NCBI GenBank assembly: GCA_000750105.3
Contig: JPHH03000029.1
Coordinates: 62,001 to 126,000, forward strand
Origin: Tolypocladium sp. Sup5 PDA-1
Taxonomy: Eukaryota > Ascomycota > Sordariomycetes > Hypocreales > Ophiocordycipitaceae
Length of the DNA: 64,000 nucleotides
Reading direction: 5' to 3'
The notes under the pieces were generated by a model. The model saw only the letters and a list, made by a program, of their open reading frames with translations, made no database searches and was not told the origin of the DNA. Below, in pieces: positions 11,776 to 22,346 of this stretch. The stretch's first letter is position 1, and each line of letters starts with the position of its first letter. A program made the translations under genes and the position numbers.

Positions 11776-11820
11776 TATGCTTCTTGTTAAACTCGTACGG
11801 TATGCTTCTTGTCAAACTCG
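11776..11820 (+). repeat. 25-base tandem duplication in the iron promoter
   Basis: TATGCTTCTTGTTAAACTCG at 11776-11795 recurs at 11801-11820 with one mismatch (T to C) after a 5-base spacer, giving a 25-base period. No known factor site is evident. Confidence 0.75.
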
Positions 11821-12136
11821 AGGTTCCTGAATCAGTCCACAACGGACTGCCCAGACGTGACAACCCGCTGCCGGCGGGGATAGACCGGACGAGGAGCCCA
11901 AAAGGATCAACCGCATATCGGCTGCAGCCCGAGGTCGCAATAAGACCCTGACAAAGTTCCTCCGGCTCAAGTCTCGACACCAGCACGCGCTCCACCCGCC
12001 GTCACCAACACCAACACCAACGCCAACACGAGAGAATGATCAGGACCGGCTAGGCGACGCCCCGTGAAGTTTTTTTCTTTTTCTTCCTCTTACCCCAACG
12101 ACCCCGCCCGCCGGTCAATAGCGGCAGGCGATCGGC

Positions 12137-12145
12137 TTATCTGAT
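12137..12145 (-). promoter_or_regulatory. SreA-type GATA site TTATCTGAT (reverse of ATCAGATAA)
   Basis: This is the second perfect ATCWGATAA element, on the minus strand, about 540 bases upstream of the FET3 start codon. Paired sites fit the repeated-element promoters reported for SreA targets in other ascomycetes. Confidence 0.7.
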
Positions 12146-12684
12146 GGGCCTAGACACCCTCAGCTCGTTATCAATCAGCCCAGGGCCCGGGCCATGCGAC
12201 GAAAATTTGTCGTCAGGTGAGCTGTTCTCGTCTACTCATGCCTATCCCAGAGTGGGCAGCGGCGCCGGGGCGTCCAATCACGCCGCCGGGTGCCTTCGGC
12301 AAGGCGGTGGCTTGCAGGGCAACGGCTCGACTGTTGGTGGTGTTGGTGTCATGAAGCGCGCCCGCGATCCGCATGTGCGTGGGGTGGCATCGCTCGTCCC
12401 AAACTAGGCGCGCCGTCGCTCGCAGGCTGGCATATATGGGCTCGCCGGACTTCACCCTCGCTCGCCCTTTACCGCCGGGCCAATTCATGGCTGTCGCGAG
12501 GAACCGTGCCGACTAAATCGCGCACTGAATCGAGACAAGACTGCGAGATTGATTATCTGTTTACCTCGGGTACAAAACACCATCGCGACGTGGTCTCTGG
12601 CTGTCGCTGTCGTGCTGTTTTCCCAAGGCCCCCTTCCGCAGCATCACCGTCACCGCAGCACGTACGGCGGCAGACTTCACTTGC

Positions 12685-14783
12685 ATGGCTGTCTTCACCA
12701 AGCTGGCGGCCCTCGCGGCGGCCGTGGGCTTCGCGGCCGCGGCCACCGTCTCCCACGACTTCAACATCTCGTGGGTGAGGGCCAACCCGGACGGCGCCTT
12801 TGAGCGGCCCGTCATCGGCATCAACGGCCAGTGGCCCATCCCCACGATCGAGGCCGACGTTGGCGACCGCGTCGTCATCAACGTCAACAACCAGCTGGGC
12901 AACCAGTCCACCTCGCTGCACTTCCACGGCCTGTTCATGAACGGCACCAACCACATGGACGGGCCGGCGGGCGTCACGCAGTGCGAGATCCCCCCGGGCT
13001 CGTCCTTTACCTACAACTTCACTGTAAGTCTGCCGTTGCCTGCCGTGTTGCATGAGCTGAGCCGCGGCAGATCGACCAACCCGGCACGTACTGGTATCAC
13101 TCCCACACGCACGCCCAGTACCCCGACGGCCTGCGCGGGCCGCTCGTCATCCACGACAAGGACTTCCCCTACAAGGGCGAGGTCGACCACGAGCGTGTGC
13201 TGACGCTCTCCGACTGGTACCACGATGAGATGCAGGACCTCATCCCGGGCTTCATGAGCAAGACCAACCCCACGGGTGCCGAGCCCGTGCCCAAGGCCGC
13301 GCTCATGAACGACACGCAGAACCTGACCGTCGCCGTCGAGCCCGGCAAGACGTACCTCTTCCGCGTCATCAACATCGGCGCCTTTGCCGGCCAGTACCTC
13401 TGGGTCGAGGGCCACAAGTTGCAGGTCGTCGAGGTCGACGGCGTGTACACCAAGGCCGCCGAGGCCGATCTGGTGTACATTGCCGCGGCGCAGCGCCTCA
13501 GCTTCCTGCTCACGACCAAGAACGACACGGGCGCCAACTTCCCCATCGTCGCCAGCATGGACACGGTACGCCGCCCTGTCATGCCTTGCGTAGACGCAGG
13601 CCCTCTGCTAACGTGCAAGTAGACCCTCTTCGACACGCTCCCCGAGGACCTCAACTACAACTCCACCGGCTGGCTCACCTACGACGACTCCAAGCCCAAG
13701 CCCGACGCCGCCATCGTCGATGACTTCGACAACGTCTTTGATGACATGACGCTCGTCCCCCACGACGGCATGGAGCTCCTCCCGGAGCCTGACCAGACCG
13801 TGGAACTCGACGTCATCATGGACAACCTCGGCGACGGCGCCAACTACGCCTTCTTCAACAACATCACCTACGTGACCCCCAAGGTGCCCACCCTGTACAG
13901 CGCCCTCAGCGCCGGCGACCAGGTCACCAACCCGGCCATCTACGGCGAGTACTCGCACCCCTTTGTCCTCAAGAAGGGCGAGGTTGTGCAGATCGTCGTC
14001 AACAACCTCGACACCGGCCGCCACCCCTTCCATCTCCACGGGCACAACTTCCAGGCCATCCACCGCTCCGAGGAGGACGCCGGCACGTACGAGGACGAGG
14101 GCGGCGACACGAACCAGACGTTTGTCAAGTCCCCAATGAGGCGAGACACGCTGGTCATCTGGCCGACGGGCAACATTGTCCTGCGCTTCAGGGCTGACAA
14201 CCCGGGTACGTCCCCCCTATTCTCATTCTCCATGACGATGCTTGCTAACCAACAACCCCAGGCATCTGGCTCTTCCACTGCCACATCGAGTGGCACGTCG
14301 TCTCCGGCCTCATGGCAACCTTCATCGAGGCCCCCACCGAGCTGCAGAAGCAGCTTACCACCATCCCCGAGGACCACCTCGCCGCCTGCAAGCAAGGCGG
14401 CGTGCCCACCGCTGGCAACGCCGCGGGTAACACCGTCGACCTCCTCGACCTCAGCGGCCAGAACGAGCCGCCCGCCCGCCTGCCCGATGGGTGAGCAGCC
14501 CCAAGCCCCCTTTGTATGAAGTATCCTTCTAACCGAGTTCTGTAGCTTCACAACCCGTGGCATCGTCGCCCTGGTCTTCAGCTGCGTGGCCGGCATCCTC
14601 GGAGTCTGCGTCGTGGCGTGGTACGGCCTGGCCAAGCCCGTCGAGGAAGTGCCTCCCGCCGTGAACAGGATTGTGGGCGAGACGAGCAGCCCCGACGTTG
14701 CCGAATCGCACATCCCTCGAGGGGACAACGGGAATATCGTGGCGTCTGGCGGCGGCCACGTTTCACAGACTGTAGCAAGTTAG
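12685..14783 (+). CDS. FET3: Iron transport multicopper ferroxidase Fet3
   Basis: Five exons, 12685-13023, 13071-13565, 13623-14205, 14262-14490 and 14546-14783, encode 627 residues. An N-terminal signal peptide (LAALAAAVGFAAAA) precedes three cupredoxin domains. The four copper-ligand blocks are visible: LHFHGLF, WYHSHTHAQYPDGLRG, HPFHLHGHNF and FHCHIEWHVVSGL. The second block begins exactly at an exon start. NPTGAEPVP matches the region of yeast Fet3 that supplies an acidic Fe(II)-site residue, which separates ferroxidases from laccases. A single C-terminal helix (GIVALVFSCVAGILGVCVVA) anchors the extracellular enzyme, and a short cytosolic tail follows. The enzyme oxidises Fe(II) to Fe(III) for uptake by Ftr1, encoded divergently next door. 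Several NxT/NxS sites suggest N-glycosylation. Confidence 0.97.
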
Positions 14784-15580
14784 CAGAATCGTCCCAGGGG
14801 GGGGGGGGGGGGGGAAACGCGCCCACGGGGGGACAAACAAAAAGGCATGCGCCGAAAACCAGCGGGGGAGGGGGGGGGGGGGTTAACGCTGCCCATGGGC
14901 GGCAACACAAAAGGCCATCGACCGAAACCAGCATGGGACAGGTTCGAGTAGTTGTAGAATCAACGAGTCATTAATTGCAAGATATCCCTTTCAAAGAGGC
15001 TTTTCTCACACTTCCCCCTCCCTTCCACTCGCACACTCGCACATCCCGCGATGTACCATCCACGTATCATCTGATAGCAAACAATCCGTCTAAGAATTAA
15101 AACGTGATAAGACCAAAAGTATTTATACAATGAAAGTTTGGAAAAAGAAAAGGACAGAAGGAAAGACAAGCAAAAAAAGTGTTTGCTAGTAAATCCGATG
15201 AAAGATCTTCTGAGAGTTCGAAAACCGTCCTCAACATGCAAAAGCCATGCCCCCTGAGAACGGGCAGCAATATGCCACGGCCCGATCATCTCCAGCAGAG
15301 TTCCATTTTGCGCCGAGCCATGCAGATACAATGTGACACATCCGCCGAATGGTCACTACAATAAAAATGTCGCGTCCTTGGTCGAGCACCGTCATTCGAC
15401 ATCGACACCCGTCAAAGTCGGAAAGAAGCGTTGTTGGCCGTTCCGCATGTTGTTCAACGCAGTAATTCGCCGCCACGCTCACACAGAGCGGGATGTTACG
15501 AAACCGCCGTCCTCTGGGCATATAATTGCCGAGCCATCATCATGACGTGGCCACGCCAGCTGTGCCACAAGGCAAGGCAA
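14784..15580. other. Convergent intergenic region FET3/PIS1
   Basis: This region lies between two 3' ends. Apart from the poly-G tandem modules next to FET3, it is A/T-richer and has many stops in all frames around 15040-15200. I see no gene; it presumably holds the two 3' UTRs and polyadenylation signals. Confidence 0.5.
14797..14932 (+). repeat. Two diverged tandem modules, each with a poly-G head
   Basis: Copy 1 (14797-14863) begins with about 18 Gs and ends in CGAAAACCAGC; copy 2 (14864-14932) begins with a 19-base G tract interrupted by one A and ends in CGAAACCAGC. Between them the copies share CCCACGGG/CCCATGGG and CAAAAAGGCATGCG/CAAAAGGCCATCG segments. The unit is about 67-69 bases and lies just past the FET3 stop codon, probably in the 3' UTR. 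Confidence 0.75.
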
Positions 15581-16666
15581 CTAGCCACTCTTGGCCTTGA
15601 CCTCCCTAGGCAGGCCCTTTGCCTTCCTCGACTTGATGTCAACATCCGCCAGCGACTTGCTTGCCTTGACGAGCTGGACGATGTTGATGAACTGCTTCAT
15701 AGCCATGACCGGGAAGCTGATTCCGGCGAGGGCCCAAGGCACGTTGGAATCCATCTTGTTGGCGCGGGCAATCTCCAGGGCGCCGGCGCTGAACGGATCC
15801 GGGAACATCTGCCTCAGGAGCGACGTGTCGACCGAGGCACCGGGTTGGACGACGCCTCCGGTCGACTCCTCGACGCTCTTGATCAGGTGAGGCGAGAGGA
15901 GAGGCGACGAGAAGGACAGGAGGTACAGGGCGATGAAGAAGAGCTCGTTGAACAGGCAAAATACGAACAAGACATTCTGCCATCGTATGGGTTAGCTAGC
16001 TGCCGTGCGTGGCGGGGCATGTGGGCCGGTACACAAGTTACACACCTTGTTGGAGTAGTACAGGTTCAACAACCAGCTCTGGCTCTTGTCGATGTTCTTG
16101 TGGCTCGAGTCGGCGCCGCCGACGACGAGGGTGGCGTACATGTGCATGTAGTGGCTGGAAAAGTCGAGGGCAATGAGGCCCTGGAAGACGATTGCCCACC
16201 GCGGAAAGGCCGAGGACAGGAAGACCAGCAGGCACGACGTGGTGCAGCGGTCGGTGACCATGTCGAGGACAGCGCCGAAGCGGGTCGACTGCTCGAAGAT
16301 CCGGGCGGCATAGCCATCGAGGGCATCGAGCAGGCAGGAGATGCTGTAGAGCAGGGAACAGGTTCGGGGGTGTAGAGGCATGTAGTAAAGCGAGGCGATG
16401 GCGAGCACGATTCGGCAGTAGCCTGCGAGAATCGACGTTAGCAAGGGCTTGACCGCCTCCATTGCTTCCTGGAGCTGGGGAGGTAGCATACCGATGATGT
16501 TGGGCCAGAAGAGGAAGATGTTCTCGGGAGGAGTCGAGTCCGAGTCGTCCGGCGCATTGTGGGCTGAGCCATTGCCGTTCATGGTGACCTGACGGCTGTC
16601 GTCGTCCGACGACGACGCGGCGTCGCGCGCCTTGGCCGACTTTTTTCGAGTCTGTCGGGCAGGCAT
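15581..16666 (-). CDS. PIS1: CDP-diacylglycerol-inositol 3-phosphatidyltransferase (PI synthase)
   Basis: Two exons, 16666-16046 and 15976-15581, encode 338 residues with a 69-nt intron. The frame is open upstream, but its only earlier start would be TTG; the first ATG (MPARQTRKKSAKARDAASSS) is at 16666. After a hydrophilic acidic N-terminal extension of about 65 residues, the CDP-alcohol phosphotransferase signature DALDGYAARIFEQSTRFGAV, then LDMVTDR, is complete: all the Asp residues, the DG and the AR and G positions are present. Several membrane helices follow, with a terminal basic tail. The enzyme makes phosphatidylinositol from CDP-DAG and myo-inositol in the ER. It is longer than yeast Pis1 (about 220 residues) because of the N-terminal extension and a C-terminal loop, which is usual in filamentous fungi. 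Confidence 0.94.
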
Positions 16667-17493
16667 AGTCGTCGCCGCAGCGTCGCTTGCGAGATCGAGG
16701 ATGGATTGGAGTGAGGTAGCCGTCAAGGTGCGCGCGTGAGTTGTCGTATCGTCAGGCGATGCGACCGCAAACGTGAGCCGTACAGGGGTGGTTCGAGGTT
16801 CGAGCTCTGGGTTGGATCAACGTGCGCGGGCGAGCCGAGGATCTGACCGCGGACGGCACACGGGAGGGGGACTCGGCGTCGAAGAAATGGGGGCGCCCGT
16901 CAGGGAGAAGAAGAAGAAGAAATAGAAGATGGAGCTTTGGCGAAGGAGCGTATGCGAAGGGAAAGCTGAAGATGATGATGGCATGGAAAATTGATGATTA
17001 GGAGAATGGCTCCAATCAATACTGTACGGATGCTACGGTAGGTACTTTGCACCACGACGTGGCGCTCGACGAATAGGGTTTAGTGCTATTCTCGCTGGTC
17101 TACTGTAAGTTCAGGGTTCGCGTCATTCTGGGTCAGTCAGGTGACGGGAAGGCACCTCTTGTCTAACCCTGCCGGACTACGAGTAATAAGTTACATCTCT
17201 CTTTTTAAAGTAGACCCTGAGCCGCCCTCGATAACGACGATAACGATGGTAATTGAACTTCTCCTTCGGGACAACTGCCAACTGGAGGTTGTCCGAGAGT
17301 CGCTAATTGAGCCTGTTGCTGCTGCCTCAGGCACCGGACCCTCCACGGCTGAGGGAGCCTGCTCCGACTAGGGTTCGCGCTGTTTGATCTGGGGATCGGA
17401 AGTGCGCGACCTTGGTGACCTGTCTGTAGTAAGCAACAACCTTCATTCGACGTGCGATGGTTCGAAGCACACGTTGGTTGGGGCGTCTAATGT
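16667..17493. other. Divergent intergenic region PIS1/kinase
   Basis: This contains the PIS1 promoter and 5' leader, with a short AAG repeat at about 16906-16921 and a doubled GGTTCGA at about 16790-16803. The short open frames at 17141-17371 look non-coding. No gene is supported. Confidence 0.45.
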
Positions 17494-19020
17494 ATGTCTC
17501 GGATTGGTCTTCAATATGCCATAATCTCCACGACTTCGCCGGTGGCGTTTCTCTTCGAAACTTCTGTCTCAAGAAAGATGAAGTCCCTTCTATGGTTGAT
17601 GGGAAACTCATTGCGGCGGGGTCCGTTAGCTCCCTTACAGTTCCCAACGGCAGGGGCTGCCGTCGTCGATAACTCCGTCATTCTCGAAGAAGAGCAATCC
17701 GATGATTTCAATGCCGGGAAGTTACTACCCTAAATATCGGGGATGGATGCGCTTCCAAGTACCAGGTTCTTGGTAAACTGGGCTTTGGGACTACATCTAC
17801 CGTGTGGCTGGCCCGGAATCTTCAGTAGGTTGGCAAGCCCCCAACAAGATGGGGACTGCGAACCTGGCAACGTCACGACTAGGGATCGTAAATGTGCGTC
17901 TCTGAAGGTTTTCAGACGAGGAGTAGATGTAGATGAGTTCGAGACATACGCGCATTTTGGCAAGGCCAACCCCTCCCTTCCCGGCTATCGTCATGTCCGA
18001 ACAGTCCTGGACACGTTCAAGCTTCAGCAAAGTGGAGGGGACCACCACTGTCTCGTGCAGAAACCAATGTGGGACGGCTGGAGAGATATGCTAGATCAAA
18101 ATCCCATGCACCGATTCACCCCGGAGCGCCTAAAGGCAGGCTTGAGTCGGCTGTTCCTTGCTCTGGGTTACGTCCATAGCGAATGCCATCTTGTCCATAC
18201 AGGTAGGCCAGCAGACTCACCTCTCGTCTTGGCAAATGCTGACTTGCTTTCAAAGATATCAAGGGCGACAATGTCTTGCAAGAGTTGGTAGACCGGTCTG
18301 TACTAGAAGCATTCACCCAGGCTGAACTGGAGACCCCATCACCTAGGAAGTTCGTTGATGGTGCCCCGGTATACGCCTCAAGACGGTCCGGCCTATCTAA
18401 TAAGTTCGGCAATGTTGTTCTCGGCGACTTTGGTGCCGCGGTTCAGGGCGACAAGAAGAGAAACTACGATGCGCAGCCGAACGTGTACAGGTCACCCGAT
18501 GTAATGTTGAAGACGGAGTGGAGCTATCCCGTCGATATCTGGAACGTGGGCGTCACAGTGCGTCTCACTTGTCGATTTCCATTATCGAGACTCTAGTAAC
18601 TGCTCCGCAACAGATTGGGGGTCTCTTTGAGGGTAGACACCTCTTCTATGGGAATGACCCAGATGGGAGGGGATACAACACTCGAGCTCACCTCGCCGAG
18701 GTAGTCGGCATGCTGGGGGCCTCCACAACTAGATCTTATCCAGAGAGGACAGCGGAGCATGAGTTCTTCACCGAACAAGGTACGGATTCCTTCTCTCATG
18801 TGGTAACCGCCACGAATGCTAATTATTGCTCGAATCAGGAAAGTGGAAGGCCGATGTCGAGGTGCCCAAAGGCACGAGCTTGGAAGGTTCCGTCAAGGAC
18901 CTCGAGGGCGAGACGAAAGACAAGTTTCGAAAATTCCTGAGGGAGGTTCTGCAGTGGCGCCCCAAGGGTAGGATGACGGACGCACAACTTCTCAAGGACC
19001 CTTGGCTCCAGAGCCCATGA
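17494..19020 (+). pseudogene. SRPK-type serine/threonine kinase gene with a 5' frameshift
   Basis: The kinase parts join in phase as exons ending at 17824, then 17883-18202, 18256-18557, 18614-18779 and 18839-19020. Motifs are GKLGFGTTSTVWLAR (Gly loop), SLKV (lysine), HTDIKGDNVL (catalytic loop, split by an intron), GDFGAA (DFG) and YRSPDVML in place of APE, followed by DIWNVGV and LFEGRHLF, as in fungal SRPK-like kinases. The first exon from the ATG at 17494 carries the family-typical VVDNSVILEEEQ block but stops at TAA 17731-17733, while the kinase continues in another frame with no ATG of its own downstream of its last stop. One missing C in the CCC at 17728-17730 would explain the shift. 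I see no intron that keeps both conserved blocks. It is either a recent pseudogene or a sequencing error; the catalytic part is otherwise intact. Confidence 0.7.
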
Positions 19021-22000
19021 AAGGGGCAAAGGCAGCTACCACATCACATAATGATGGTAGCATCAGCCGGAACTCCTTGATGGCATGAAACGCCCGCCAA
19101 GTTGCGGACTCGAGCCCATATCTGCTCATTATGGTGTATCGCCGCCTTTACGACAACGCAAGGCATGGCAGAACATCTGGCATTAGGTAGGTGGGTAGGT
19201 CTGCAGGTCCATCCGCCCCTTGGTGTGAGCTATACCAGGGCCAAGCTCAGTCCAGCTCAGGCTAAAAGCGGCGAGACTCAGGAATGCATCCCATCAAGAT
19301 GCAGCTTGGCAAAACCCATATCTGGGGTTGCGGTGAGGCGGTGGATTAAAGTTCTGACACCGGCGTCGATACCGCGTCGTCCAGCCACAGCTCGCCAGCT
19401 GGCCTCAGCATTACCGATTCCAGAAGTTCCAGGCGCCCCTCCACATGTTGCAGGTATCACCTGCAGGCCGTTCTGGCATGGAGGGGCATGGCGAGGCGCA
19501 AACATGCGTATCAAGGTGGCATAAGCTCTACCGCTCCATCCCTCGCCTACCTGCATGGCGTGCTGCCCGTTGAGCTGCCACAGCCATTGGACCGCCTACG
19601 AGAGATGCGAGGCCATGCAGGTAGTCCGGTGTGATAGCGACAAGTCGCAAAGTGTGTCTGAAAGCCTGGCTGGCAAGGAGGAGGGGCAAATGTGCCCGGC
19701 GGGTGTGCCGAACCAGCAACCGCTTTCTCTGAAGTTGGATACTGAGGCAGCCATCATGCTGCCCTGTACCACCTCGCATGACAACGGTTCCAAGCACCAA
19801 AGGCCAAGGCTATATATAGCCCTGCCATGGACCATTGGCGGCCATTATGAGCGTTTAGTCTTCGTTGCTCGGGGCCATGGTAAACCAGCTTGTCGGGTGG
19901 CTTATGGGACGTTGACTGCCAACGTCTCCATAACAGACCCGGTTCCTGGGAAGGACTTTGGATTGAAATACTAAGTGTTTGGCGGGTCATCGAGCTCTCC
20001 CACGGCAACTTCTACGCCTGGGATGGTTGGTATGTATCCGTAATTCAGTCAAAATTGTTGGTGCGATATCTGTTTCTGTGTGGGAGCGCCCACAGCAAAC
20101 CCCTGCAGCCTGCGGCGGCAGCTCTGCACTGCTGCGCACTAGGCGATAGATGGAAGCCCTCGACGACCCGGCCCGGCAGAGCTGCATCCGGGGACGGCCG
20201 TTGTGGCTCCCGGAGGCGATCCCGTGCTGGCCCTCCTGGATCTGCAGCCTCTGGGGCGACTTTTTCATACGAGTTTCGCAGCCGGGATCTGAACGCCTCA
20301 GCTAACGGAGGGTACGTGGTCGCGGGCCAGAGGACGGCAGCATGTCGTTGGATGGCTTGGCAGGTGCGGCTGTTGCGCCGTCTGTGCCATCCGTCTTTGC
20401 CCGACGCCCGTAGGCCGTGCTTGTTGCAGTTCTCGGGATGCAACTGTGGCCGCTGCAACGATGCCTCTCATGCATCGGAGGTTGTGTCCAACACACCCTC
20501 GACTACACCCACCACCCGGCGCCGATATGGAGACTGGCGTCTAGTAGCCGGGTGATCGCCAGGCCGTGCAGGAGGATAGCAGGCTGCTAGCCCGCTGGAT
20601 GCTGCTATGCAACGCAAACACGGCAGGCAAGGCGAGCGCATAGGTGGCTTGGGTGGTATGGCTTTGAGGCTGGCCCATATTGGGGATGGGATGGGATGGA
20701 CAGGTGGGGGAGGAGGAGGAGCGATGGGATGGGCTGGGGATGTCGGGGGCCCAGACGGAATGAATAGCCGGAGGTGGGCCGCCTTCCGTAGGTAACTTGG
20801 GTCCAGCAAACACCAACAGCCACCACGGCCAGCACCAGTGACGGACCCAACCGTTGTGGCCATCAACAACTAACATCCTGGATACGATGCCCCCAATCTC
20901 CACGGACTATGACTGCTCGTGACGGTTTCATGCCGCCAGTGCTCCATGATGCTACCAGTATGTACCTATGGCCAGCTTTCCACGAGCCCTGTTCAGCTGC
21001 GGCGGCAATTTGCGGATTGCCACCCGGCCGATACCCCACGATTGCCTGCCTAGGTAGGTAGGCTGCAGTCGTCATTTGGCGGCGGCCCTTGTCTGGCTGC
21101 AACTTGCAGGAGAGCATCTGCCCCTCGCCTCCGAGGGCAGACCGGCTTGGTCGGGTCTCGAATGCTGGATGGCGCTCAGCAGGGTAAGGTGCCGCCCTAG
21201 GGAGGGACCTAGGCCCGCCCGGCATTCGGTGCCAGGTTGGATGGATGGATGCCCTCCAGGGCTTGGAGCTGTAAACGCCCCCTGGCGCAGTGGATCTGGG
21301 CGCGCGCATGTATCGCAGCACAGCGCCAAGAGCTCACCTCACGCATCCGCCCCGCCCCACGACAGGCTGCCCCTCCACTGGCTTGCCTGGCCTTGTAGTG
21401 CTCCTGTCCCTTCGCTGCATTTGCGCCACACGTCACCACATCACCCCCATTGCAGGGTCCAACAGGTCACGGCGCCAGCCCGCAGCAGCTGGAGCTCAAA
21501 AATTCTTTTGCCCACAACGGCAGCGCCGCAAAGTGGGCGCATCGAGGAATGTCGAGATTCTTCCTCCAAACTGTGGCTGATACCACGACCATCGCCTCTC
21601 CTCTCATCTCATTTCGCCTCCTGCCGCATCCAGCATCTCATTCGCCGCCGCCCGATCCCCGTCGCTGCAGGTCACACACAGGTGCTGGCTGTTGTTCGTC
21701 GACGCCGTGAGTGCTGAGCTCCTCCATACCTGTTCCTATCTGGCCCTCTTCCTGCTCCTCGTCCCCTCCACTTCGGCCTCTTCCCCTTGCCCCTCCAACT
21801 CTCCAACCCTCCAACCCTCCAACACTCGCCCACCCCTGCCACGCTGGTCCTCTGATCCCTCCTCGTTGGAGACTTGTCGACTTTTCCCTGGACGGCACCG
21901 ACTGGCCTCGACGGTAAACACCTCACAACCAACTCGGTCCGAAAGCTCCATCTGACTGGGATCCTGCATGTCGATCCCGGTGTGCAGTCTGGTCTGGTTG

Positions 22001-22346
22001 GCAAACTTCGCACGCATACGACCACTTGCTCTCGTCTTCGACACGACTCCCTCCAGCTTCCAGCACTCTCCGTCACTCACTCTACGGCCTCGAGCTCAGG
22101 GCGAAAACGTTTGATAGCGTCTGGATATCCGTGTATCCAAGCGCGCCGGCCAGCGTCTGCTTGCGACGGTCCCTCGAGTGTGCGCTTCTGGCGCCCTACG
22201 TATCGACTTGCCGCCGCCCCCAGGCCGGAGCTCGTCTTACTTGAGACGACGCAAGGCACTTAGCACGCGACACTCAGCACGCGACACTCGTCTACCCGCA
22301 TACCGAGATATCAACCTCTCCGGGACGCGACTGCCCGGCCGCCAAC
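19021..22346. other. 3.3-kb gene-poor interval
   Basis: Open frames of 80-220 codons occur on both strands and overlap one another, but none has a recognisable domain and several are proline/arginine-rich composition effects. A poly-purine GGGGGAGGAGGAGGAGC tract lies at about 20705-20720 and a palindromic CCTAGGTAGGTAGGC near 21049-21063. The last 700 bases are C/T-rich and probably hold the promoter and leader of the OMP decarboxylase gene. Confidence 0.45.

Larger units (their letters stand above)
11198..12684. promoter_or_regulatory. Shared bidirectional FTR1/FET3 promoter
   Basis: This 1.49-kb region separates the divergent start codons of FTR1 and FET3. It holds several GATA-factor sites, two matching the siderophore-regulator consensus ATCWGATAA exactly (11437-11445 and 12137-12145, opposite strands), plus further GATAA cores at about 11351-11356, 12169-12174 and 12553-12558. 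It also contains a 25-base tandem duplication at 11776-11820, a CCAACA-like repeat near 12003-12025 and a CATATATGG element at about 12431 that could be a TATA box for FET3. No coding sequence is supported. Confidence 0.8.

Noticed and set aside
12301..12680. Possible extra coding exon upstream of FET3
   Set aside because: The signal peptide begins at the ATG at 12685, and the upstream frame is not protein-like; the region is better read as promoter.
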